From Paenibacillus tritici (GTDB lineage: Bacteria; Bacillota; Bacilli; Paenibacillales; Paenibacillaceae): 64,000 nucleotides of DNA. This document shows, piece after piece, positions 18,710 through 27,626 of this stretch; the first letter of the stretch is position 1; every line of letters begins with the position of its first letter. The position numbers were made by a program, and so were the translations under genes. Under the pieces are notes generated by a model that saw only the letters and a program-made list of their open reading frames with translations, did not search any database and had not been told where the DNA came from. The stretch spans positions 124,001-188,000 of the forward strand of contig NZ_JABMKX010000002.1 of assembly GCF_013204885.1 (NCBI RefSeq). The letters run 5' to 3'.

Positions 18710-20240
18710 GTGCTTCCTCCTTGACCTCATCTCTCCATATGCTTCCCAGCTCGTTGATCTGGAGCGACACCAGCTTTACGTTTCCGCCTACCGCGTAGAG
18801 CTCAAGTCCGTTGCTTGCGGCAGCGGGGAAAATCATGTCCGAGATGACCGCGGTACCCTCACCACCGAACACTTCAATCGAAGACCAATCCAAGAAGATG
18901 GACATGCGTATACGGTTATTCACAGGCGTCAGCGGTGCCTGGTGCTTAGCTGCGAAGTCTGGATGGAAATTCGTAGTGCCTGAATTCGTGCGGTCGACAA
19001 ACAACTCCATGTTAAGGGTATCGTACCCGACCACCGTTTCTTCATCTGCAGACTTTCTAACCTTCATTCCGAACTCCGTTGCAGTTCCAATTTCGAATTC
19101 CGCGATCAATTCCGCTCTATCAGTGGTGATGTCCGCCAGCGGATTCGTATCCGGCACCAAGGTTACATCCTCCAGAGCCATAAGCGGTGAACCTATCTTG
19201 CTCAATTCTTCTACCGGTTCTTGCACCAGACGAAGGCCTTCCCGATAGGTTCTCAACTTCAACTCCCGTGGAATGGATGCATTTCCCCGCCACTTGTCAG
19301 TCGGAAGCATCCCGGCATACCGCCAGTTGTTCATCCAGCCGATCCAGAGCTTACGTCCGTCTCCTTCCGGTATATCGCTCCAGGTGACGGCCGCATAGAA
19401 ATCGGACCCGAAATCAATCCATTTCACATCATGAACCGAAAGAATAGGCTCGTCGGGTGTAAATGTCTTACCATCGAAGCTGCCGACGAAGTACATCATA
19501 CCGGAGCCGCCTGCCGGTGGTTCAGGTTCGTTCGGGTTCACTCCATTACAATCGCCTACACTTAGAATGAGCACCCACTTCTTCTGATTGGGATCACCAT
19601 CGACATGAATCGAGAATAGATCCGGACATTCATAAACGCCGCGATGTGTTCCGATGACGTCAGCGCCAAATGCACTAGCAAATGCCCATTCCTTCAAATT
19701 CGGAGAGGTGTAGAACTCCACACGGTCTTGAACAGCCAGAGTCATAATCCAATTAGATGTATCCTCATGCCAGAATACCTTCGGATCGCGGAAATCAAGC
19801 GTCGTCTCCGGGAATAAGACCGGGTTCCCTTCATATTTCGTCCAAGTCCGTCCCTTATCTCTGCTGTAGGCGATGCTTTGAACCTGCGGCTTACCTGGCT
19901 GCACCTTGTTGTCGTTATTCGTATAGATCGCCACAAGCCCTGAGCCATCCTCATCAAAAAAACCACTAGTGTTATGTGTATCGACTACCGCGCTTCCAGA
20001 GAAAATCGCACCGTCCTCACCTGGCGGCAAGGATGCTTCAAGCTCCTCCCAATGGACCAGATCGGTGCTTACCGCGTGCCCCCAATGCATTCTACCGAAA
20101 TCGGGTTGGCTCGCGAACGGAGTGTGCTGATAAAATAGATGGTACTCATTCTCGTAATATACCATTCCGTTCGGATCGTTCATCCAGTTCTTTTGTGGCG
20201 AATAATGATACTGCGGACGGAACTTCTCTGTATAATTCAT
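18690..20240 (-). CDS. intracellular GH32 beta-fructosidase
   Basis: A 516-aa cytosolic hydrolase releasing fructose from sucrose-like or short fructan chains. GH32 catalytic motifs are clear: WMNDPNG near residue 20 (nucleophile Asp), FRDPK near 150 (transition-state stabiliser) and ECPDLF near 205 (acid/base Glu). A five-bladed propeller is followed by the C-terminal sandwich domain ending in VKLVSLQIN. There is no signal peptide. The start is the ATG at 20240 with GGAGGAG upstream; the 18 further codons are not used. Because the importer is encoded next to it, the substrate should be imported fructo-oligosaccharides. Sucrose-6-phosphate hydrolase activity is less likely, since no PTS gene is present. 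Confidence 0.92.
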   Translation of the reverse strand: MNYTEKFRPQYHYSPQKNWMNDPNGMVYYENEYHLFYQHTPFASQPDFGRMHWGHAVSTDLVHWEELEASLPPGEDGAIFSGSAVVDTHNTSGFFDEDGSGLVAIYTNNDNKVQPGKPQVQSIAYSRDKGRTWTKYEGNPVLFPETTLDFRDPKVFWHEDTSNWIMTLAVQDRVEFYTSPNLKEWAFASAFGADVIGTHRGVYECPDLFSIHVDGDPNQKKWVLILSVGDCNGVNPNEPEPPAGGSGMMYFVGSFDGKTFTPDEPILSVHDVKWIDFGSDFYAAVTWSDIPEGDGRKLWIGWMNNWRYAGMLPTDKWRGNASIPRELKLRTYREGLRLVQEPVEELSKIGSPLMALEDVTLVPDTNPLADITTDRAELIAEFEIGTATEFGMKVRKSADEETVVGYDTLNMELFVDRTNSGTTNFHPDFAAKHQAPLTPVNNRIRMSIFLDWSSIEVFGGEGTAVISDMIFPAAASNGLELYAVGGNVKLVSLQINELGSIWRDEVKEEAHAYRGN

Positions 20241-20333
20241 GTTTCTCCCACTCCTCCAGAATAATAATAGCCGGAGCATGGCCCAGTGCAGCATGAACTC
20301 ACGCTCCGACGGTATGCATTATAATGTAACTGG

Positions 20334-21923
20334 CTATTTCCCCGCTCTGTCGTAACCTGTTTGTTTGATTTTCAGCCAATCCTGCATGCCAAGACGATCA
20401 AGCTCTTTGATGAATGCGTCCCACTCTTTGTCCACGTTCGCGCCTTGCATCCATTCCGTACGTTTCTTCAGAATATAAGGCCACAGGTCGGCTTCGGTTT
20501 GGGTCAGGCGCTCTGATTCCTCTTTGGAGAAAAATACTCTCGGATACATATGCTCAGCTTTCATATCCGGCACATAGATTTTCTTCAGAATATCAATGCG
20601 ATAGGCCGCATCGTCCGGCATCGTTGTTACCTTACCGTAATAGGAATCGAGAATAGCTAACGGTCCGCCAGCGCTTGTTTTGACGCGCAGCTCGTTCGGT
20701 GAAGCACCGTTCAGCGGCAAGTGCTTCAGCATTTTAGTAGCTTCGTCCATTTCAAAAATATTCTGCTGCGTTTCGTCGCCATAAGTTCCCCAATTGTTCT
20801 GTACAGACTGGGACGGATCATACATTGCGTCTATCCATTTAATCGTCGCTTCGATGTTCTTGTTATCGGCTGTGAGCACCATTCTGCCGCGGTCAAATCC
20901 CATACCGTTCGCACGGGCTACATTCTTCCAGCCGTTCGGCCCTTCCAGTGCCGGCATCGGTTCAAACGGACTGTCCATGCCGCTCACATTCGCCTTGTCC
21001 CAAGTGAAGTACAAACCGTAGCGGTCATCTTTAGCTTTGGCTATAAATTTGTTCCAGTCTTGGGTAATGAATTCCGGATCGATCAGACCCGCTGCGTACA
21101 GCTCCTGAAAGTACTTCATACCTTCCTTATAGCCCGGCGCCAATACGGCATTGTTCACCTTGCCGTCATTGTCGACCAGCGTCAGATCCCCGTTAAAGCC
21201 AGCTCCGAAGGAACCGAGAAGGAAGCTTAGATCCTCGTTGGCCCCGTCATCATTAATAAAGGAAACCGGAATCTCGTCGGCTTTGCCATTGCCATTCGGA
21301 TCCTTTGTTTTGAACGCGATCAACACTTGTTTCAGTTCTTCCGTCGTCTTTGGCATTTGCAGGCCAAGCTTATCCAGCCATGCCTTGTTAATCCACGGAA
21401 TATTGTTGACAGAGTGAATACTCTCCTTGCCTTCACCAAGCTCCTCAATCCAAGGGAATGCGAGGATGTGCCCGTCCGGTGAAGTCATCATACCTTTGTA
21501 TTGGGGTGCCTGCTCCAGCACCTTACTGAGGTTCGGCATTTTCTCAGGCGTAATGTATTCCTCGACAGGAATGATGGTGCCGTCATTGGCCAATTTCAAC
21601 AAATCGAAATCACTCAGGCCGGCGTTGAAAAGCGCATCCGGAAGCTCACCTGTAGCCAAAGCCAGATTCCGCTTCTCGACATAAACATCCTCCGCATAGA
21701 CTTTCCAGTCAATATGAATGCCGGTCTTTTCTTCCAGGCGTTTGAAGATCAGCTTCTCATTCGGGTCTTGAGGAGCAAGCGGTGAGTTCGGCGTCATGAA
21801 GGTTAGAGTTTGATCACCGGAATCCCCCTTTTCTTTGTCGCTTCCTTTATCGCTGCTGCATCCCGTAATTGCCATAACAGCCGTCAGAGAAATAATGGAT
21901 ACTGTTTTCTTAAGATGTTTCAT
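20334..21923 (-). CDS. fructan locus ABC importer, binding lipoprotein
   Basis: A 529-aa extracellular solute-binding protein. The lipobox is AITGC (Cys22), followed by an Asp/Lys/Ser-rich tether. The body has the large LplA-like fold with conserved DPNGNGKADEIPVSF and WPYILKKRTEW segments. It follows the two permease genes (48 bp gap) and precedes GH32, so transporter and hydrolase are in one operon. Substrate (fructo-oligosaccharide) is inferred from the GH32 and fructokinase genes. No ATPase gene is present. Confidence 0.9.
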   Translation of the reverse strand: MKHLKKTVSIISLTAVMAITGCSSDKGSDKEKGDSGDQTLTFMTPNSPLAPQDPNEKLIFKRLEEKTGIHIDWKVYAEDVYVEKRNLALATGELPDALFNAGLSDFDLLKLANDGTIIPVEEYITPEKMPNLSKVLEQAPQYKGMMTSPDGHILAFPWIEELGEGKESIHSVNNIPWINKAWLDKLGLQMPKTTEELKQVLIAFKTKDPNGNGKADEIPVSFINDDGANEDLSFLLGSFGAGFNGDLTLVDNDGKVNNAVLAPGYKEGMKYFQELYAAGLIDPEFITQDWNKFIAKAKDDRYGLYFTWDKANVSGMDSPFEPMPALEGPNGWKNVARANGMGFDRGRMVLTADNKNIEATIKWIDAMYDPSQSVQNNWGTYGDETQQNIFEMDEATKMLKHLPLNGASPNELRVKTSAGGPLAILDSYYGKVTTMPDDAAYRIDILKKIYVPDMKAEHMYPRVFFSKEESERLTQTEADLWPYILKKRTEWMQGANVDKEWDAFIKELDRLGMQDWLKIKQTGYDRAGK

Positions 21924-21971
21924 ACTAATTCTCCCCTTTTAAATGTCTTCATTTAAATAACTGTAGGCTCT

Positions 21972-22856
21972 CTACTTGAGGGAACCGACCATGACACCTT
22001 TTTCGAAGTATTTCTGGAAGAAAGGATACATTACAAGAAGCGGAAGACTGGAGACTACGATGGCTGCATACTTCATCAATTCAGACAATCGCGCTAACTC
22101 AGCCTGTTCCTTAATAGAAGAGACAATATTCGGATCAACCTTGTTCAGAATCAGAATACGCCGAAGTACGAGCTGCAGCGGATATTTGTCTTGATTCTCC
22201 AAGTAGATCAGAGATTGAAAGAAATCGTTCCAGTGACCCACGAAAGCATATAACGCAAGGACAAATACGATAGGCTTGGAAAGCGGTATGATAATACTAA
22301 AGAAAATTGTGAAATCCGAGGCACCGTCAATCTTAGCCGCTTCGTTCATTTCCTTTGGCAAGCCCCGGAAGAACGTCCGGGCCAGAATAATGTTCCAGAC
22401 GCTCACTGCACCCGGGATCACGAGCGCCCAGATGGTATCAAGCATGCCCAGACTCTTCACCACGAGATAAGTCGGGATCAGACCACCGCCAAAGAACATG
22501 GTGATAATGAAAAGCGTCATAATTACTTTTCTTCCTACGAAGTCGTCGAGCGCCAATGGATATCCTGCAAAGACGCAGACAGAAACCGTTATCACTGTGA
22601 AAACGGAGGAATACAGCAACGCGTTCAGGAATCCACCAATGATTTTGTCATCCGATAAAATCATTCTGTATCCCTCAAGGCTATAATCTGAGAAGTCGAA
22701 GGATAACCCCTTATTCAGAAGTGCCGTCGGTTCCATGAACGAAGCCACGACCATATAAATCAGCGGACCAATAATCGCTACAACGAGGAGAACTAGCAGG
22801 GTGAAGATAACACCGAGCACGACCTTGTCCATCTTAGTTGGTTTAATACTGTCCAT
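21972..22856 (-). CDS. fructan locus ABC permease, LplC type
   Basis: A 294-aa membrane protein with six predicted helices. The EAA loop reads NEAAKIDGASDFTIF followed by IIPLSKPI. It ends in FEKGVMVGSLK, the usual LplC-type end. It lies 14 bp after the LplB-type gene with GAAAGGAG before the start. It is homologous to, but clearly diverged from, the pectin-locus permease at 11300-12172. Confidence 0.92.
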   Translation of the reverse strand: MDSIKPTKMDKVVLGVIFTLLVLLVVAIIGPLIYMVVASFMEPTALLNKGLSFDFSDYSLEGYRMILSDDKIIGGFLNALLYSSVFTVITVSVCVFAGYPLALDDFVGRKVIMTLFIITMFFGGGLIPTYLVVKSLGMLDTIWALVIPGAVSVWNIILARTFFRGLPKEMNEAAKIDGASDFTIFFSIIIPLSKPIVFVLALYAFVGHWNDFFQSLIYLENQDKYPLQLVLRRILILNKVDPNIVSSIKEQAELARLSELMKYAAIVVSSLPLLVMYPFFQKYFEKGVMVGSLK

Positions 22857-22870
22857 GATGATCTCCTTTC

Positions 22871-23836
22871 CTATACAATTCCATCGCCATCGTTAACCCG
22901 TTTCACGATAAAATTCACCGTAAACAGCATAATGAGGTTAATGACGGTATTAAACAATTCCACGGCAGCGGAGAACGAATAGTTCGCCTGCTGGAAGCCG
23001 ATCCGGTAGACATAAGTACTGATTACATCCGATTTCTCCATGTTCATCTCGTTCCACATCAGAATGGCTTTGTCACCGCCGCCGGCCATAATGCCGCCTG
23101 CCGCGAGAATGATCATAATCGCAATAACCGGCCTGATCGTTGGTAAATCTATATGGCGTATACGCTGAAGCAGGCTTGCACCGTCAAGTGTCGCCGCATT
23201 GTGCAGCTCCGGATCCACATTGGCCAATGCAGCCACATAGATAATGGACGCCCATCCAGCCCCCTGCCAGATTCCGGAGAGGATATACATCGGACGAAAA
23301 TATTCCGGTTCTGACATGAACGAGAGCGGCATCCCGCCAAAGGCCACCACTAATTTATTGACCGGGCCTGTTGGAGAGAATAAGACAAAGAGCATACCCA
23401 CAACAACAACAACAGAAATGAAGTTCGGCGCATATAAGAACAATTGAATGTTCTTTTTCATCGCGGCCTTGCGTACCTGATTCAACATTAATGCCAGAAT
23501 AATCGGCACCGGGAATCCCAGTAAAAGACCGTAAATGTTCAACTGAAGTGTATTGAATAACAATTGCTCAAAATTGGGTGCATTAAAGAATCGTTCGAAG
23601 TGATGAAACCCAACCCAGTCACTCCCCAAAATACCCTTGCGAAAGCTGTAGTCTTTAAAAGCGATCAAAACACCATACATAGGAAGATATTTAAAAATAA
23701 TAGTCAATACGACTGCGGGAAGCACAAAAAGGTAAAGCCAATAGTTGTTCTTGATATACCTGAGTTTCTCCATAAGTCCTATGCGATTCCGGGCTTCCGG
23801 TCTTTTATTTTGTGTAATTCCAGAAGTTTGTTGCAA
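22871..23836 (-). CDS. fructan locus ABC permease, LplB type
   Basis: A 321-aa permease, first gene of the fructan operon. It has WLYLFVLPAVVL, KYLPMYG and an EAA loop HNAATLDGASLLQRI. The start is uncertain. A TTG at 23836 has GGGGAGGAG five bases upstream and gives the same length as the pectin-locus homologue. The ATG at 23860 lies inside that frame but has no visible ribosome binding site. The TTG is preferred. The promoter should lie in the 23.9-24.3 kb divergent region. Confidence 0.85.
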   Translation of the reverse strand: MQQTSGITQNKRPEARNRIGLMEKLRYIKNNYWLYLFVLPAVVLTIIFKYLPMYGVLIAFKDYSFRKGILGSDWVGFHHFERFFNAPNFEQLLFNTLQLNIYGLLLGFPVPIILALMLNQVRKAAMKKNIQLFLYAPNFISVVVVVGMLFVLFSPTGPVNKLVVAFGGMPLSFMSEPEYFRPMYILSGIWQGAGWASIIYVAALANVDPELHNAATLDGASLLQRIRHIDLPTIRPVIAIMIILAAGGIMAGGGDKAILMWNEMNMEKSDVISTYVYRIGFQQANYSFSAAVELFNTVINLIMLFTVNFIVKRVNDGDGIV

Positions 23837-23860
23837 CTTCTCCTCCCCCTCAATACTCAT

Positions 23861-24296
23861 TTGCAAAACATAAATGTGATTTTGGATACTTCTCGCGCGA
23901 AAGTAAGTGCTTCCATAAGTCACTGTCAACGGCTTAGCAAATTCAATTTACAACATCACGGTTACTTCGTCAAGACTTTTTATGAATACAAAAGTAAACA
24001 TATGCACATAACAAAAACACCATTTCATTTTAATAACGTAAAATTCATTGTTTTTTCTACATAAAACAACAAAATAATAGTTTTATATTACGAAAAATCC
24101 ATAAACGGGTGAATGCACACCGTCCAATTTACTTGTGCATTTGTTTACTTTTGAACAAAATGTAAACCTTATTAATCTTTCTTTTTACTTTTTATCCATT
24201 TGTTCATTTGTAACAATTAAGTTGACAATTACATTAATTTATACTACGATTATTGTGGTTGAGAACGCATTACTTCTGCTAAAGGAGCCATTATCT
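23861..24296. promoter_or_regulatory. AT-rich divergent control region of the fructan operon and LacI gene
   Basis: This 436-bp gap holds no credible gene. It contains a 19-of-20 identical inverted repeat pair (23989-24008 and 24134-24153), a perfect ATAAAAC/GTTTTAT repeat (24061-24085), an AATGCAC/GTGCATT pair (24112-24141) and an imperfect GTTTAC palindrome (24143-24167). Operators for the LacI protein and both promoters should lie here. The exact sites cannot be fixed by eye. Confidence 0.6.
23989..24153. repeat. 165-bp segment bounded by 20-bp inverted repeats
   Basis: The plus-strand 20-mer starting CAAAAGTAAACA at 23989 recurs in inverse orientation at 24134-24153 with one mismatch. 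The ends read CAAAAG and CTTTTG. It could be a paired operator set or a small MITE-like element; no clear target duplication flanks it. Confidence 0.6.
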
Positions 24297-25334
24297 TTGA
24301 ACAAAGAAAAAGTAACCATTCAAGATATAGCCGATTCGCTTGGACTTTCTAGGAATACTGTATCCAAAGCATTAAATAATAATCCCTCTATACCGGATGA
24401 GACACGCAGCAAAGTGGTTAGGAAAGCTATTGATATGAATTACAAGCAGTTCGCCTTGTTCGAACAAGAAGGCACTCCTGCCAAAAAAACCGGCAATATC
24501 GCCCTGCTTACTGCAAATATGCCGAACAATTCACATTTTGGCACGTCACTGCTAAGCGGCCTCGAACAAAAAATCAGCTCCGAAGGCTTCAATTTGTCGA
24601 TACATATCGTTCGGGAGAATGAACTCGATTCGTCGGCTCTTCCTGTCAATTTCGACAAAAGTAAAGTAGATGGCATTGTCTGTATCGAATTGTTCGACAA
24701 GAGCTACTCGGAGTTTATTACGTCATTCGGGATCCCGACATTATTCATTGATGCTTCAGCAGAACTGACGTTTTCAGAGATGAAGGCAGATCTGCTGCTG
24801 ATGGAGAACATCCACAGTACTTTCAGTCTAACGAAGAAGCTCATTGATGAAGGAATTACGGAGATCGGGTTCATCGGCGATTCACGCCATTGCATGAGCT
24901 TCAACGAGCGTTGGGACGGGTTCACCAAAGCCATGTATACCGCCCGGATTGATCTTGATGAATCCTTCTGCATTCTTGAAGACGACCGGTATATCGCTGA
25001 CTATAAGTGGCTTAAGCAGCGACTAGCGAGCATGACTAATCTTCCACCCGCGTTCGTATGCGCCAATGACTACATCGCGATTAATGCTATTCGTATCTTA
25101 AAGGACCTGAATATCCAAATTCCTGGTGAGGTTAAGGTCTGCGGATTCGATAATTCCCCGGAGTCGCGAATCGTCGAACCCCACTTGACCACCGTTCATA
25201 TCCACCGGTCCGAAATGGGCTTCCTTGCTGCCGAGATGCTTCTGTCCAAAATCGAAAATCCCAACAGACCTCCACTGGTTACGCATGTGAAGACGATGCC
25301 GGTTTTCCGGCAATCGACGGGTGATGTGGAGTAG
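24297..25334 (+). CDS. LacI-family repressor of the fructan operon
   Basis: A 345-aa DNA-binding regulator. The N-terminal helix-turn-helix VTIQDIADSLGLSRNTVSKAL is the classical LacI/PurR motif, and a periplasmic-binding-protein-like sensor domain follows (about residues 60-340), ending with the QSTG block. The frame is open to 24135, but AAAGGAG nine bases before a TTG at 24297 gives the usual family length and places the HTH at the N-terminus. Divergent orientation from the importer, GH32 and fructokinase operon suggests it represses these genes until a sugar ligand binds; ligand and operator are unproven. Confidence 0.9.
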   Translation: MNKEKVTIQDIADSLGLSRNTVSKALNNNPSIPDETRSKVVRKAIDMNYKQFALFEQEGTPAKKTGNIALLTANMPNNSHFGTSLLSGLEQKISSEGFNLSIHIVRENELDSSALPVNFDKSKVDGIVCIELFDKSYSEFITSFGIPTLFIDASAELTFSEMKADLLLMENIHSTFSLTKKLIDEGITEIGFIGDSRHCMSFNERWDGFTKAMYTARIDLDESFCILEDDRYIADYKWLKQRLASMTNLPPAFVCANDYIAINAIRILKDLNIQIPGEVKVCGFDNSPESRIVEPHLTTVHIHRSEMGFLAAEMLLSKIENPNRPPLVTHVKTMPVFRQSTGDVE

Positions 25335-25455
25335 GCAGTAGAACAATTCCGTGGGATATGCGTTGGTAGACGAGGAGTATTGAACTTGTCAGAACATGTT
25401 CTTTGCTAATTACGGCAAGGAACCTGTCATTCCACGATCTTTGGTTTGTAAAACA

Positions 25456-25493
25456 AATAAGGGTTCCAGTTCTAATGAGCTGGAACCCTTATT
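25456..25493 (+). terminator. terminator after the LacI-type gene
   Basis: A perfect 14-bp inverted repeat (AATAAGGGTTCCAG and its complement) with a 10-base loop precedes TTGTTGTTG. It lies about 120 bp after the stop. Confidence 0.8.
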
Positions 25494-25500
25494 GTTGTTG

Positions 25501-25558
25501 TGCTGGGGACGGGGAAGAATTCGTACGGTACTTAGGTACCGCAGATTTTAAGTCTTGA
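25501..25558 (-). pseudogene. decayed 3' half of tRNA-Leu(TAA), putative island end
   Basis: The stretch aligns with the 3' end through the anticodon arm of the intact tRNA-Leu(TAA) at 31299-31384, in the same orientation, with about ten differences over some 58 positions (my alignment by eye). CGTACGGTACT, GTACCGCAG and ATTTTAAGTC are shared. Similarity stops past the anticodon stem. It is the pattern expected for the displaced 3' fragment left when an element integrates into a tRNA gene. Confidence 0.75.
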
Positions 25559-25845
25559 AGTGGTCTTCGTAGAACCTTTTCTATACTACCGAAAGATCGA
25601 GCATAAAGCCTTTTCCCATACGGGTTTAAGGCACTTTTTTGTGTTCCATACTCTCTGCGTTCAGAGGTTTGGATATGCACCATGTTAGCAAACAGATTTG
25701 AGCATGGTCTTCTTGCGCTCTACTCATTTTATTACTTTGAAAATTTGGCCATTTAAATGCACCTAAGATGAAACCTTTAGGCATTCACAGGCTTCTATCC
25801 TCAAATAAAGACTTATAGTAGACTTACTTTATATATCTATTTGGA

Positions 25846-27612
25846 TTATTTCTTTAATTGCATAACATAAGAATATAACTGCTTATAATCATCAAAATTC
25901 AATTCTAAATTTTTATTCTTCACTTCTTTTTTATAACTAAACACTGGATAATCACCTTGACAATAAGATTTATTTAAATGCAATTCATCTAGCATTGTTT
26001 TGAAATTATCTTTCTCTTGTATAGTTACATAATTTTTATGGACCAAATAAATATATAGATTAGTATCGGAGTTAATTGTCTTAAAAAGCATCGTAATACC
26101 TTTAATGTCTTGGTTTAGAAACGCATCAGTATCATTGTTTATTTTTAAAGGACTTGGCTTTTTTAGATACCTTCGAATTGCTTTAGCACTTTTAATGTAA
26201 GATAATTCTTCAATTAATTTTCTTTTTAAATAAAACTCTTCATTATTTTTGGTATTGAGTAAGTGCATGTCATCATTTTTTTTATTATTTATAAAGTTAT
26301 TTGTAAGATTATTTTTGATGATTTTAGAATTATTAGTTTCTAATTGTTTATGTAAATGATTTAATTCCTTATCAATTTGATTAAACAGTTTCGAATTATT
26401 TCCATCCAACAACTCATAAGTTACCCTTCTGCTCAGACCAGAAAAACCAAAGAATGCCCCCAAAAAAGAATATGAAATATATTCATCATCAACATTCCTA
26501 TCTTTCATATAGGTTTCCATTTCATCAATGTTATTGCATTTCATCAAAAAAATCATAAAACTTTTTAAACTTAACGAATGAATCTGTTCAATGTTCATTT
26601 CGGTAATTCGATCGGCAACTTTTTTTTGTATTGCGTCAATATCAGATCTATATTCGTTAACATCCCCTAACTTAAGTAATAATTCATTTTTAACTTTGGA
26701 AACTAATTGTTCTAATTCAGTGTGGCCGACTTCTCCAACTTTTGATTTAGGATATTGAAGAATAGTGTTTAATATAATTTCAAAAGCTTTGTTTTCTAAC
26801 TCATTTGCTCCAAAAACAGGTTTTAGAGAGAGCAATTTATTATCCCTTATATGTTCTATTGGGAAAAGATCTAACTGAATATTTTTCACGGAATTTTTTT
26901 TTGATTGCTTCTGTACGTAATTTAATAATTCAGTTGTGTCAAGCATAAGTTGATTACTTAATAGTATAGTTTGATTTAGCTTCTCTCGATAATTCTCGAA
27001 TAAAGAGATGTACATTTGATTTTTTTTATACTCACTTAACCACCCTTTTGAAATCCAAGCATAGAGAAAACCTTTTATGTTATTAAAAATTTTATCATTC
27101 TTTAAATTCTCATCAATATTTTCATTAAAAGATAAGATTTCCTGTAAAGCGGGTTTATTAAATAATTTTACTTGCTGGCCTTCAATAACACTCATATTAT
27201 ATTTATATTTTTCGACAAGTTTGGTTTCGTCAACTAATCGAGACTTTATTAAAATCTTGTTTAATACACTTTCTGATAGAAACAAAAATGATACGTTGTT
27301 AGTGTTAAAATAAATAGTTTTGTTAACAGTATAAATATCATCATCTATCCTACAGAATCCATCCTTTTCCGGTTCACATTCCAACTCAATAATAAGTGGA
27401 TATTCTTCATACTCTGAATCTTGGTTTTTAAGTAGTTCAAAAGAAGGAATTGAGGTAAACCACGTAAGGTAATTATCATCGATATTCCATTCTGTTACAA
27501 AGTGTCTCTTTGTTCCAAAAATTCTATCTGAATAAAACTTCTTAGGTGAAATGCTTTCAGTCGCAAAAAAATCATTGAAGTTTAATGAGCTTGTTGGAAA
27601 ATATAAATGCAT
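25846..27612 (-). CDS. unrecognised 588-aa island protein, operon partner of a mini-helicase
   Basis: I do not recognise this protein. It has no signal peptide, no transmembrane helix and no Walker A motif. Residues 1-120 are rich in aromatics and beta-like; residues about 150-420 look mostly helical. A glycine-rich SFLGAFFGFSGLSRR block lies near residue 390, followed by an Asn/Lys-rich, probably disordered stretch (about 420-470) and a C-terminal domain (about 480-588). GAGGAGG lies nine bases before ATG. It follows the helicase gene by 14 bp, so the two are surely co-transcribed. Base composition is far more AT-rich than the chromosome around it. A role with the helicase, for example in anti-phage defence, is inference only. 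Confidence 0.8.
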   Translation of the reverse strand: MHLYFPTSSLNFNDFFATESISPKKFYSDRIFGTKRHFVTEWNIDDNYLTWFTSIPSFELLKNQDSEYEEYPLIIELECEPEKDGFCRIDDDIYTVNKTIYFNTNNVSFLFLSESVLNKILIKSRLVDETKLVEKYKYNMSVIEGQQVKLFNKPALQEILSFNENIDENLKNDKIFNNIKGFLYAWISKGWLSEYKKNQMYISLFENYREKLNQTILLSNQLMLDTTELLNYVQKQSKKNSVKNIQLDLFPIEHIRDNKLLSLKPVFGANELENKAFEIILNTILQYPKSKVGEVGHTELEQLVSKVKNELLLKLGDVNEYRSDIDAIQKKVADRITEMNIEQIHSLSLKSFMIFLMKCNNIDEMETYMKDRNVDDEYISYSFLGAFFGFSGLSRRVTYELLDGNNSKLFNQIDKELNHLHKQLETNNSKIIKNNLTNNFINNKKNDDMHLLNTKNNEEFYLKRKLIEELSYIKSAKAIRRYLKKPSPLKINNDTDAFLNQDIKGITMLFKTINSDTNLYIYLVHKNYVTIQEKDNFKTMLDELHLNKSYCQGDYPVFSYKKEVKNKNLELNFDDYKQLYSYVMQLKK

Positions 27613-27626
27613 GATTTATTACCTCC

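Larger units (their letters stand above)
25335..25845. other. intergenic region with terminator and tRNA remnant
   Basis: After the lacI terminator and the decayed tRNA-Leu fragment, 25560-25845 is AT-rich and holds no convincing gene. A 33-codon minus-strand frame ending near 25630 has no assignable product. Confidence 0.5.

Noticed and set aside
25489..25683. A 64-codon minus-strand frame
   Set aside because: It runs through the tRNA remnant and the lacI terminator and has no ribosome binding site.
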